DNA from: Pyrus communis
Lineage: Eukaryota > Streptophyta > Magnoliopsida > Rosales > Rosaceae
Direction of reading: 5' to 3'
Length of the DNA stretch: 64,000 nucleotides
Assembly (NCBI RefSeq): GCF_963583255.1
Contig: NC_084815.1
Span: forward strand, 10,649,724-10,713,723
Both the position numbers and the translations under genes were made by a program. Shown here piece after piece: positions 47,001-57,292 of the stretch (the first letter of the stretch is position 1; every line of letters begins with the position of its first letter). The notes below the pieces were generated by a model. It was not told the DNA's origin. It saw only the letters and a program-made list of their open reading frames with translations, and did not search any database.

Positions 47001-48569
47001 CCCGATTGTAATGGCAATGACTCAAGGGCAGCCACCATCTCAATAATATCCTCATTAGGGGGCACGGCCAAGGATTCCTCATGCATGCCGTGGGGTTCCT
47101 TGGTGGTTGTTTCCATGTTTTGCATGTTCCTTCCTTGTGCAATGACCAATTCAAGTGCATCATCCTTCAAATTGTCTAAATAGTCCTGCGCCAAAGAGTT
47201 AATTATATCAATAGCAAAACACGAATGATTCTCACTAGGGTACTTCATAGAATCAGAAAGATTGAAATTAATAACTTCCCCATCAAATTCCATGGTCAAA
47301 GTGCCATTATATACGTCAATCTTCGTACGAGCAGTTTTCATGAATGGCCTTCCGAGGAGGATGGGCAATGAAGGGGCATGGTCCGATTCATCCATCTCAA
47401 GTACGTAGAAGTCCGCCGGGAAGATCAAATGATTAACCTGCACTAACACATCTTCCAAAACTCCCTTTGGATAGGCATTAGATCTATCGGCTAATTGTAT
47501 GATCACACCATCGTTTTTTAACGCTCCTAGGTTCATAGATGCATAAATTGAATATGGCATGACATTTATAGATGCACCTAGGTCTAACATGGCAGATTCA
47601 AACCTAGAATTACCAATAACACACGGAATTGTAAAACTACCCGGATCTTTGCATTTTGGGGGCAGCTTGCGTTGTAAGATGGCTGAGACGTTTTCACCTA
47701 CTTTGACCACCTCCTTGGTCGAAATCCTCCTCCTATGGGTGCAAAGTTCCTTCAAGAACTTGGCGTACCTCGGGACTTGCTTGATTGCATCCAAAAGGGG
47801 GATATTAACTTGAACTTTCCGAAACGTCTCCAAAATGTCCTTTTCCGCTTCTTCTTTCTTTGTTTGCTTAAACCTACTAGGAAAAGGAACATTCGCAGGA
47901 AAATCATTAGTAGGAACCGAACTTGACACGTTCTTACCTTTATTGGATGAATTGGACGACTTGGGATCACTTGGAACTTGCGGCACATTTGGTTCCACCT
48001 TGGCCGTGAGTGGCCTTTGCTCCTCCTCTTTAATTCTCAACTCGTCCTCCTCGTTGGAACGTGATTTGGATGGGTTGAGGTCAGATCCGACTTGCTTTCC
48101 ACTTCGCAAATGCATAGCTTTTGCAGATTCGAATCCACCTTTCGGATTGACCACCGTTGAGCTAGGCAACCTTCCTTGCTCACGAAATTGCCCCATGAAC
48201 TCGGCAATCTGTCCCACTTGCTTCTCCAAGTTGTCCACCCTCTTGTCTTGGATTTGTCTCTCTTTGTTTTGAGTTTGGACTTCCTGCGTCAAAGTAGTGA
48301 GTAATTGAAAAATCTTATCATTATCACTTGAATTACCTACATTGCTTTGGGCAGGTTGTGCTTGGGCTTGTGGTGGTGCCAACGGCTTTTGATAGAAACC
48401 CGGGGGTTGTTGCCTAAATCCGCTTTGTTGTTGACCTTGTTGGGGGTCTCGCCATTTGAAATTCGGATGATCACGCCAACCGGGATTGTAAGTATTAGAA
48501 AACGGATCACCATGTGTTTGGTATTGGTTGCCATATCCCACGGCATTGAGTGTCTCCCACCCTCCATTC
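44024..48569 (-). CDS. gag-pol: gag(C-terminal)-protease-RT-RNase H-integrase polyprotein of B, 5'-truncated
   Basis: One uninterrupted frame of more than 1500 codons. Counting from the Met at 48541: Gln/Pro-rich gag linker 1-130, coiled [13 protein letters not shown] block about 105-120, protease with DLGAS about 320, RT with FMDD about 784, RNase H with CDASDYALG about 930 and TDHAALKYL about 995, integrase HHCC region about 1135-1165, DDE residues about 1210, 1268 and 1304, and GPF about 1449. There is no chromodomain. The frame stays open to 48569, where the LTR of C cuts off the capsid and zinc knuckle. I see no stop or frameshift, unlike A. B-type enzymes are plausible helpers for the non-autonomous elements, although this copy has lost its start and 5' LTR side to C. 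Confidence 0.93.
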
Positions 48570-50463
48570 TGATAGGAGCATATTCATGCGACTTAAATAG
48601 CTTGTTCTCGTACATTTACGTTATGTTTCTTTAGTTATTTTAGTACTTTAAGCTATTTTCGTGTGTTTGTAGGTCCAAAGGGCTAAAGGAGCAAAAAGAT
48701 GCATTTTGGAGACTTTTGGAGCACTTTTGGGCTAAGGACGGATAACTTATGCTTGAAGCCAAAGTGTTGGATGAAATTGAAGACCTAATTGGAGCCAAAG
48801 TGTTGGAACCTTGTTCTCTTTAGTTTTAGGACATTTAAACCTTTCCTAATCCCAATCATGCCATGCATAACACACATCCATTCTAACACATTGTCATTGA
48901 ACATGCATTTCCTTCATTAGTTAACCCACATGCACTTATCACTTATCATCACCACATATCATATCACTTAATCACTTATCACTTATCATCACCACTTAAC
49001 CACTTATCATATCATAACCACATATCATATCACTTATCACTTATCACTTAACATAACATCCACCTACTTCACCTACAACATCCACTTCACCTACAACATC
49101 CACCTACTTCACCTACAACATCCACCCACTTCACCTACAACATCCACCTACTTCACCTACAACATCCACTTCACCTACAACATCCACCTACTTCACCTAC
49201 AACATCCACCTACTTCACCTACAAATGACATAGCCATATGTTCCCTCCACTACTCCTATAAATACCCTTGCATTCATTCATTCATGAACATCTCATTTCA
49301 TACACAACACACCACAAACACATCCCTTTCTCTCTTAGCCGTGAGTCTCCCTTAGAATCCAAAAACCATCTTTCCATTTCCATCACTCCTCACTCCATTC
49401 CACACTTCCATTCCCCCAAACCAACTATCCTTAGACCTTATGCTACAATAAAGCGGAAGAGAAGAGGGCCTAAACGTTCATACAATTCAAGTTTGAGTTG
49501 TTGGAATGTTTAGGTGTTTCTTTGATTTCAATGTTTAATTTTAATTCTCTTTGTTTTGTATGAGGAACTAAACCCCCCCTTAGCTAGGGGGTGATTCGAA
49601 ATATATGTTTATGCTTGCATTTTGATTTGATTACTTCTAATTGCATTTCATAAGTTGTTGATTCAATTTGTTTAACCGTTTGATTGATAACTTATTTATG
49701 TATGTTTATTAAGAATGCGCGCTTAATTTTCATGCATGAATATGACGCTAGAATATAAGTGATTTTCACCTAATTGTTATGAACTTATATTCACAAGTAG
49801 TGGAGGTTGCTTATAAACAATCGCGTTAAATAAATTCTTGGCACGAGTTTCATGCTCATCATAGTAACGAATGCCTCGTCAACACTTATAGTTTTCATAA
49901 TGCTTAATGATCTTTGATTGTATCTTTATTGTGCTGTTCACGTAAAGGACTTTTGGAGAATGTTGTGAATTGCGTTGCGCTAACCCATCCAATTCATTAA
50001 CTTAAGGAAAACTTGACGGTTAATTTAAGCGGACCTAATTAACCCGGGGTGATGAGTTTCATGATTTATTGAAATGCAATTGGAAATCGTTTTATTATGC
50101 AAGTGTAACATATGTGGAGATGACCCCCTTAGCTATTCTATCATCCATTCAATTCCATCACATTCATATTTACATTCTGTCTAGTTTATTAACTTGTTTC
50201 GTTATTTCAATTTTCGTAAAACCTAAACCCCCCTTTACTTTCTTGTTCTTTAATGCTTAGAATCTTTTTAGTTTATGTTTTAAAGTATTTTTGAATTCTT
50301 TGAGTCTAGTTTAGTGTTTTATATTGTGTTTTTATGTTTTTGAGTCAAATCCAAGTGATTAACAATCCCTCCTAATCCCCGGTCCAGAACGATCCCTACT
50401 TGCACATATACTACAATTTGACGAAAAGAGGGTTTAATTTGTGTGCGTATAAATCTCGCATCA
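48570..50463 (+). repeat. C 5' LTR
   Basis: 1894 bp. The minisatellite CATCCACCTACTTCACC is at about 49055-49225, TATA box CTATAAATA at 49256-49264, hairpin CCCCCT/AGGGGG at 49575-49591 and CTAATCCCCGG at 50372-50382. It differs from the 3' LTR by one 22-bp minisatellite unit and a handful of bases. Confidence 0.95.
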
Positions 50464-50468
50464 AATTT

Positions 50469-50486
50469 TGGCGCCGTTGCCGGGGA
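50469..50486 (+). promoter_or_regulatory. primer binding site of C (tRNA-Asp)
   Basis: TGGCGCCGTTGCCGGGGA, a perfect complement to the plant tRNA-Asp 3' end, five bases after the LTR. GGGATTAG at its end can pair with CTAATCCC (50499-50506) or with CTAATCCCCGG in U5 (50372-50382). Confidence 0.93.
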
Positions 50487-50575
50487 TTAGAAAATTTGCT
50501 AATCCCTTGGATTGTTTGTTTCTGTATTGTCTTTTAGATTTAGTTTTTATTTGTGTTTTGTTTGTTAAGAACAAC

Positions 50576-51499
50576 ATGGCACTTGATAACGCTTCTCTTT
50601 TGTCACAGCTCATGGAAAGGTCCCAAATGCAAAGAGTTGATATATCTAATCTTCAATCAAGGAATAACGTGTTTTCCAATACTTACAATTCGGATTGGAG
50701 TGATCATTCAAACTCTATGTGGTGGGAACCTCAAAATGCTCAACAAGGAGGATATTGGCAGCCACCACAACCTCATATTCAATATGCCCAACCAAATTTA
50801 AGTTCGTCAATAGATTATAATCAAAAGCTTAACGAATTAATTTGTTTGGTGCAGGGCTCACAAAATCAAGACAATGAGGCTCGACAAGAAGACAAAAGGT
50901 TGGATCACTTGGAAAAGCAAATTGGGCAGATAGCGGAGTTCGTAGGACAATTTTGCGACCAAGGCAAACTCCCTAGTTCAACCATTGTAAATCCGAAGGG
51001 AGGATTTGAAGCACCTTTGCCGGAAGCACTTATTGCTCCTACGCCATCTAATTCAAGTAAGGTTGTTCCAATTAGTTCTAACCCCATTCCACCTAATATC
51101 CCTATTCCTTGCAGGTTCATGAATTCCAAGGAAGAAGAAAGTGAAAAAGACATCTTGGAAGACCTTCCAAAGGTGCAAAGTAGGGAATTTCATGAATTCA
51201 TCAAAGGGGATATACTTGAGACAACAATGCCCAAAGAAGTTGAATTTGATGACATTGGACAAGTCATAACCATCACATGCAATCTGGCCAAGTCCAATAT
51301 CCCTGAAACTTTCAAAGGAGTGGTGTTTGTCATTGAGTTCTTGTCAGACAAAACAAGTAAGTCATTTTTTTCAAATTCCATTACATTTTATACTAACTTG
51401 TTGTTTTTTATGAATCAGGCACCTACATTAGAATTCAAACCAATGCCGGTTCACTTCAAGTATCACCTTCCATTCAAGGACCAATTCCATGCCGTTTGA
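50576..51499 (+). CDS. gag-linker-derived ORF of C (non-autonomous)
   Basis: A 307-residue ORF beginning at the first good ATG after the PBS (ACAACATGGC). It has a 30-residue unique start, then an SNTYNSDW and Gln/Pro-rich segment, a coiled LEKQIGQIAEFVGQF block, LPSSTI, a gap relative to E2 after GGFE, IPCRFM with EKDILE, and an ending like the pre-RT linker (APTLEFKPMP). No capsid, zinc knuckle, protease or RT. A GTAAGT...CAG pair (51357-51418) could look like a 62-bp intron, but removing it would shift the frame away from the conserved ending. The C2 copy has the same length and gap. Confidence 0.75.
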   Translation: MALDNASLLSQLMERSQMQRVDISNLQSRNNVFSNTYNSDWSDHSNSMWWEPQNAQQGGYWQPPQPHIQYAQPNLSSSIDYNQKLNELICLVQGSQNQDNEARQEDKRLDHLEKQIGQIAEFVGQFCDQGKLPSSTIVNPKGGFEAPLPEALIAPTPSNSSKVVPISSNPIPPNIPIPCRFMNSKEEESEKDILEDLPKVQSREFHEFIKGDILETTMPKEVEFDDIGQVITITCNLAKSNIPETFKGVVFVIEFLSDKTSKSFFSNSITFYTNLLFFMNQAPTLEFKPMPVHFKYHLPFKDQFHAV

Positions 51500-51512
51500 T
51501 TTTATTTATGTT

Positions 51513-51532
51513 AAAAAAAAAAAAAAAAAAAA
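51513..51532 (+). repeat. poly(A) tract between convergent genes (C)
   Basis: About 20 A followed by (TAA)n, between the stop of the gag-linker ORF and the stop of the antisense gene. The matching tracts are 8723-8745 (E2, reversed), 58230-58243 (C2) and 62121-62159 (E6). Confidence 0.85.
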
Positions 51533-51557
51533 TAATAATAATAAAAGTGGCGAGGCT

Positions 51558-52235
51558 TCACAAAGGTTGTTTACTTAAAGACCCACTACGTGGCAAAACT
51601 CTTGAAGCGGAAGGCATCGAGACGGAAGGCATCAGGGCAGAAGACATAGGAGCGGAAGGCATCGGAGATAGAGGCATCGAAGATAGAGCATTCGAGGCCT
51701 CAATACTTGGCCAAACGCTGGATGATCCAGGAAAAAGGTGCCTCTGGAGGAAAGACGAAAACCTTTGACGGTCACTTTGAATCCGACCTTCAGACTCTTG
51801 CAGTTCATCAAGCTTCCTCTTCATGCCCGTCGAATAGTTGTTGGCAAGCACGTGCAAACTTCTATTCTCATGCTTAAGCAGTTTGATCTCCTGTTTAAGA
51901 CTTTCCACCTCTGCCATCAATGATTCCACCTGACGGGAGCGGGCAAGCAGGCGTTGGCCCATGTTGGACACAGAACTCGCACACTGAACACTAAGTGCGA
52001 GGGACTCTTGAACGGCCAACTCATCGGACCGTCCTGACAGCAGCCTACTATCTTTTGGAGTGAGGAGGTTCCTAGCTACTATTGTAGCTGTTGTGGCGTC
52101 CTGCATCACGGAGTCTTCACCTGTGAGAGGACCGTTAGAAGATAAGAAAGAAGGGCGCCATACGTTACCTTGACGCGGCGCGGCCGTATCACTGCTGAGA
52201 CTCAATTCTAAGCTAAGGTTCGATGGGTTTGCCAT
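51558..52235 (-). CDS. antisense EAR/coiled-coil protein of C
   Basis: 225 residues with its ATG at 52235 (minus strand). Residues 7-13 are LSLELSL, so the LxLxLxL pattern survives an Asp-to-Glu change. The central coiled coil (about 95-165) has changes such as IKLLKHEN for IQQLKYEN that keep its character. The C-terminal tail repeats MPSAPM-like units. It runs convergently to the gag-linker ORF, with 58 bp between the stops, and divergently from the sense part of its promoter module. Replacements relative to E2 look conservative, which fits selection on the protein, but I have not computed substitution rates. Confidence 0.8.
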   Translation of the reverse strand: MANPSNLSLELSLSSDTAAPRQGNVWRPSFLSSNGPLTGEDSVMQDATTATIVARNLLTPKDSRLLSGRSDELAVQESLALSVQCASSVSNMGQRLLARSRQVESLMAEVESLKQEIKLLKHENRSLHVLANNYSTGMKRKLDELQESEGRIQSDRQRFSSFLQRHLFPGSSSVWPSIEASNALSSMPLSPMPSAPMSSALMPSVSMPSASRVLPRSGSLSKQPL

Positions 52236-53500
52236 TTTTCAAAAGTGTTCAAAGAGATGGGGTGGATGGAGTTAATTCTCAAAGGGCCGGAGTCGATTTT
52301 CAAGAATGGGAATTCTTCAGAGTGTGTTTGTTGTGGTGATCGATAGCTCTATAAGAAGCCAAGGCGACGCGTCCACCAATTCGAAAAGCCGGAATTTCCG
52401 ACGTAATTTAGGCGACGCGTTCTCTGCTTTTCAGAAGACGCGTTCAACTTTGTCAAAAGATTTCTGACAAAGCTGAAAACACGTGGAGGCCATCATCGCA
52501 ACTACACATCTTTAGCCGACAAAGCGCAAAGTTCGGCGACGCTTTCTCTGCTTTTCAGAAGACGTGTGCAGCTTTGTCAAAAGGAGCCGCATCTGCACTA
52601 CCACGTGTCGTTCAGAAAGCGAAGGGGCGTCGTTCAGAAATCGAAGGGGCGCCTGCTCAGAAATCGAAGAGGCGTATTCAAAGATCGAAGAGGCGCCACT
52701 ATTTCAAAAAGCCGGATTTGCGGGATCAAAACGTTTGTCGACAAGGGTAAAAGGTACCACCACTTGATATTATCTCTATATATGTCGACCTTCGTCTTTT
52801 ATGGCAGGGCAAACCTGAAGAAAATGCCCAACTCTCTCTCACCTCTGAGGGCGCACTCCCAGCAAAGCCTTTCGAAATACTTAATTCTTTCTTCTTCCCC
52901 AAAGATGATACCAGATGCCTGGAGTACATATGACCCAGGAGGAAACGGCGGATTGAAGCATGTGCTGATTCATTCACCGCTTCTTCAAAGCAAAGGTATC
53001 TCATATCATCAAGGTCAAAAGCAAAAATATCTCATATCATGCTCTTTCCCTGTCTTTTTCTTTGTCCTTGTTCTTACTTGCATGGCAAAGTAAAAGAAGC
53101 AATCACCCGGCACTTGGAGTCAGTCTACCGATCTGGAGCCAACTGCCTGGAATCTATTCCTGATTGCTTACCTAGCGTTGCTCTCGAGTAGTCATCTTCA
53201 ACGGTTGTTACACTTCCAGAGAAGGGACCACTCCTGCAAAGATTGAACAAAGAAACAGATAACAGGAGGAAGCTCAGACCTTCGGGGGAAACCAAAAGAA
53301 CCATCCTGCTGCCCAGTTCAAGAAGTAGCACAAAGGAAAATCAACGATGGGCAGAAACCAGTTCAAGAGTAAGCCTGTGGAATCACAAAGATCAAAGCCT
53401 CAATGCAATCACCAAGGAGAAGAGGAAATTTACACTCCATAACCAGATTTGCGTCCCTAAACTCTTCTCTTTGTTAATTACATTATGCCATGTTTAATAT
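52236..53500 (-). promoter_or_regulatory. promoter module of the C antisense gene
   Basis: TATA block at about 52347-52357 (here CTATAAGAAG on the plus strand, TTCTTATAG toward the gene), G-boxes at 52480-52485 and 52602-52607, ACGCGT motifs near 52367 and 52438, and CAGAAATCGAAG repeats about 52610-52690. A 175-codon sense frame (52566-53093) recurs in E2 and E6 but starts at GTG. Confidence 0.6.
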
Positions 53501-55264
53501 GTTTAGTTGCTTTTTGTGTGTTTACTTATGTTTTGTGTGAATCTATGCTTAAAACATTGAGGACAATGTTTGATTTAAGTGTGGGGGGGTAACTAAAGTG
53601 TTTTGATGCAAATTCGTTGGGTTTTATCCACCATAACTTCTAATGTTGTTCCTTGCTATTTTAAGGTGTTTTTAAGTTGTTTTAGAGTGTTTTAGTGTGT
53701 TTTGTTTTATAATTCGAAAATCCCATAAAAATTTGAAAAATTGTTTTGAAAAACCCAAAAAGAGTTGTTTTAAAGTTGTTTTTGTGTGTGTGTTTGTGTC
53801 TTAGGGTACCTTCCAACACAACGATAAGGATTTGGTTTATAATTGCATGACGGTTAGAAAGAGTTATAAACATAGAGAAAAGTTTGATTTACTCTTGGTA
53901 TATGCTTGGTTATGGTTATAATGTATGACTTCACATGCAATCATAAAAGAAAAAAAAATTCGTTTTTGTAACATGCTTGAAGGAAGAAACTCAAACAAAC
54001 GCTACATCCCTGTGAGACTCCAGCCATTACTTTCTTTGGAGAGTTATTTTCTGTGATTCTTTATTTTCTAAAGTTGTTGCATGATCTCATTATTCCTTGC
54101 TTGGTTGCTACTTAGAATGCAATTGTATCATGATAGAACTAAATGCTAGAACTCATGCCCATTTCATTCAAAGCATGTTATTGATTTGCATAACACATAT
54201 TCAAGAAGAAGTTGTGTAGTGACCACCACCATAGCCAAATAGCCTTACTTCCCATACTTCGTATATGTTGTAAGTTTTAACCCCGTTGAGCCTTGTTTAG
54301 CCTTTATTCTTTGTTTACCCACATTTTCCTCACCTAGCCTAGTTTAGGACAATCCCCACCCTTGTTCTTAAAAGATAGTGAGCATGACTTAATTGAATTC
54401 CTTTTGAGTTACATTATGAAAGAAAATAAGTGTGGGGGAGAGAATGTTTAAGTGTTTATGTTTTGAGATTCAAAAGAAAAGAAAAAGAAAAAAAAAAATA
54501 AAAAAAAAAAAATGAAAGAATAAGTGATTGAAGAAAGGTTCCAAAACACCAATTCTGGGCGTAAATTGTCTAAATTCTCCCTTTTTGTTCAAAAGTTGAG
54601 TTTTCATTCAAAAGTGAATTCTAAGTTGATTCAAATGCTTTGCTCACTATTTCTTTAAAAACCTTTGTTTTCCATATCCCTTCTTTGTTATCCACATACA
54701 CCAAGCCCCGTTACAACCCTTGACTTCTATCTTCAGTGTTGTGTATTTCAATTTGTGGAGTTTGAACTTGGTATGAGCATATGGTATCACTGGTTCTCGC
54801 GTCTAAGTAGTAGCATTCCATTCATGAGATCATATCTAAACATGCTTATTAACTCCAGAAATTGCTTCCTTTGAAATACATATATGTGAGTGTTCGTTTT
54901 TATGATTACATCAATCTTCTCACATAAAACTAGTTTAGGGTGTGTAGTCAGAAAATCTGTGTGAAAAACGAGAGCATATCTTGTAAGGAATTGAGCAAAT
55001 TCTCTAAGGCATGTTACTACATTCAAAATATAGTTTTAAATGCTTAATTGTGAATTAGTATGTGGTGACTATGATTAAGAATGTACTTAAGTGTCAAGAT
55101 GGCTAAAATCTGTGGGAATAATGATTTTTAACTTATCTTGTGCATTGGAAATCCGTGAGACGATTGTTGGAAGGTGTAGGTTGTGTTTTGTTCGTTTTGT
55201 CTAGTTTCGTGTTCTTTTGTTTTGTTTTGCTCGAGGACTAGCAAAAGATAAGTGTGGGGGTATT
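53501..55264 (+). other. C 3' non-coding region
   Basis: Purine tracts at about 53577-53590, 54428-54441 and 55250-55264; A-rich simple sequence at about 54472-54520. No supported gene. Confidence 0.78.
55250..55264 (+). promoter_or_regulatory. polypurine tract of C
   Basis: AAGTGTGGGGGTATT directly before the 3' LTR. It has T in place of the A found in A, B and E1, and the same variant as E3. Confidence 0.88.
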
Positions 55265-57180
55265 TGATAGGAGCATATTCATGCGACTTAAATAGCTTGT
55301 TCTCGTACATTTACGTTATGTTTCTTTAGTTATTTTAGTACTTTAAGCTATTTTCGTGTGTTTGTAGGTCCAAAGGGCTAAAGGAGCAAAAAGATGCATT
55401 TTGGAGACTTTTGGAGCACTTTTGGGCTAAGGACGGATAACTTATGCTTGAAGCCAAAGTGTTGGATGAAATTGAAGACCTAATTGGAGCCAAAGTGTTG
55501 GAACCTTGTTCTCTTTAGTTTTAGGACATTTAAACCTTTCCTAATCCCAATCATGCCATGCATAACACACATCCATTCTAACACATTGTCATTGAACATG
55601 CATTTCCTTCATTAGTTAACCCACATGCACTTATCACTTATCATCACCACATATCATATCACTTAATCACTTATCACTTATCATCACCACTTAACCACTT
55701 ATCATATCATAACCACATATCATATCACTTATCACTTATCACTTAACATAACATCCACCTACTTCACCTACAACATCCACTTCACCTACAACATCCACCT
55801 ACTTCACCTACAACATCCACCTACTTCACCTACAACATCCACCCACTTCACCTACAACATCCACCTACTTCACCTACAACATCCACTTCACCTACAACAT
55901 CCACCTACTTCACCTACAACATCCACCTACTTCACCTACAAATGACATAGCCATATGTTCCCTCCACTACTCCTATAAATACCCTTGCATTCATTCATTC
56001 ATGAACATCTCATTTCATACACAACACACCACAAACACATCTCTTTCTCTCTTAGCCGTGAGTCTCCCTTAGAATCCAAAAACCATCTTTCCATTTCCAT
56101 CACTCCTCACTCCATTCCACACTTCCATTCCCCCAAACCAACTATCCTTAGACCTTATGCTACAATAAAGAGGAAGAGAAGAGGGCCTAAACGTTCATAC
56201 AATTCAAGTTTGAGTTGTTGGAATGTTTAGGTGTTTCTTTGATTTCAATGTTTAATTTTAATTCTCTTTGTTTTGTATGAGGAACTAAACCCCCCCTTAG
56301 CTAGGGGGTGATTCGAAATATATGTTTATGCTTGCATTTTGATTTGATTACTTCTAATTGCATTTCATAAGTTGTTGATTCAATTTGTTTAACCGTTTGA
56401 TTGATAACTTATTTATGTATGTTTATTAAGAATGCGCGCTTAATTTTCATGCATGAATATGACGCTAGAATATAAGTGATTTTCACCTAATTGTTATGAA
56501 CTTATATTCACAAGTAGTGGAGGTTGCTTATAAACAATCGCGTTAAATGAATTCTTGGCACGAGTTTCATGCTCATCATAGTAACGAATGCCTCGTCAAC
56601 ACTTATAGTTTTCATAATGCTTAATGATCTTTGATTGTATCTTTATTGTGCTGTTCACGTAAAGGACTTTTGGAGAATGTTGTGAATTGCGTTGCGCTAA
56701 CCCATCCAATTCATTAACTTAAGGAAAACTTGACGGTTAATTTAAGCGGACCTAATTAACCCGGGGTGATGAGTTTCATGATTTATTGAAATGCAATTGG
56801 AAATCGTTTTATTATGCAAGTGTAACATATGTGGAGATGACCCCCTTAGCTATTCTATCATCCATTCAATTCCATCACATTCATATTTACATTCTGTCTA
56901 GTTTATTAACTTGTTTCGTTATTTCAATTTTCGTAAAACCTAAACCCCCCTTTACTTTCTTGTTCTTTAATGCTTAGAATCTTTTTAGTTTATGTTTTAA
57001 AGTATTTTTGAATTCTTTGAGTCTAGTTTAGTGTTTTATATTGTGTTTTTATGTTTTTGAGTCAAATCCAAGTGATTAACAATCCCTCCTAATCCCCGGT
57101 CCAGAACGATCCCTACTTGCACATATACTACAATTTGACGAAAAGAGGGTTTAATTTGTGTGCGTATAAATCTCGCATCA
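55265..57180 (+). repeat. LTR shared by C (3') and C2 (5')
   Basis: 1916 bp. Minisatellite at about 55755-55940 with one more unit than the 5' LTR; TATA box at 55973-55981. It is followed not by flanking DNA but by a PBS. Confidence 0.95.
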
Positions 57181-57185
57181 AATTT

Positions 57186-57203
57186 TGGCGCCGTTGCCGG
57201 GGA
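57186..57203 (+). promoter_or_regulatory. primer binding site of C2 (tRNA-Asp)
   Basis: Same sequence and spacing as the C PBS, with the same downstream hairpin. Confidence 0.92.
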
Positions 57204-57292
57204 TTAGAAAATTTGCTAATCCCTTGGATTGTTTGTTTCTGTATTGTCTTTTAGATTTAGTTTTTATTTGTGTTTTGTTTGTTAAGAACAAC

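Larger units (their letters stand above)
42008..48569 (-). mobile_element. B: autonomous-type Athila-like element, 3' end to mid-gag
   Basis: The internal region from the polypurine tract (42008-42022) through pol to gag just after the zinc knuckle position, where C interrupts it at 48570. The 5' LTR, PBS and capsid region must lie right of C, and no such sequence is recognisable before the window ends. The left end is the aberrant palindromic LTR. Confidence 0.88.
48570..57180 (+). mobile_element. C: complete non-autonomous Athila-like element
   Basis: 5' LTR (48570-50463), PBS, gag-linker ORF, poly(A) tract, antisense gene, promoter module, 3' region, polypurine tract and 3' LTR (55265-57180); 8.6 kb. 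Inserted in B's gag; the left flank is CATTC (48565-48569). The right flank is not CATTC but another PBS and internal region (C2), so C and C2 share the middle LTR. It is the best reference copy of the non-autonomous family. Confidence 0.93.

Noticed and set aside
49268..49513. Frame of about 80 codons in the LTR with a basic KRKRRGPKRSYN stretch
   Set aside because: It lies in the R-region stem block, shifts or disappears in other LTRs, and its conserved part is explained by the RNA stem.
52566..53093. A 175-codon sense frame in the promoter module (also 63194-63721, 7162-7689 reversed, 168 codons at 12440-12946)
   Set aside because: It starts at GTG, overlaps the G-boxes and short repeats of the presumed promoter, and breaks up in E1, E4 and E5. 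It recurs because the module recurs.
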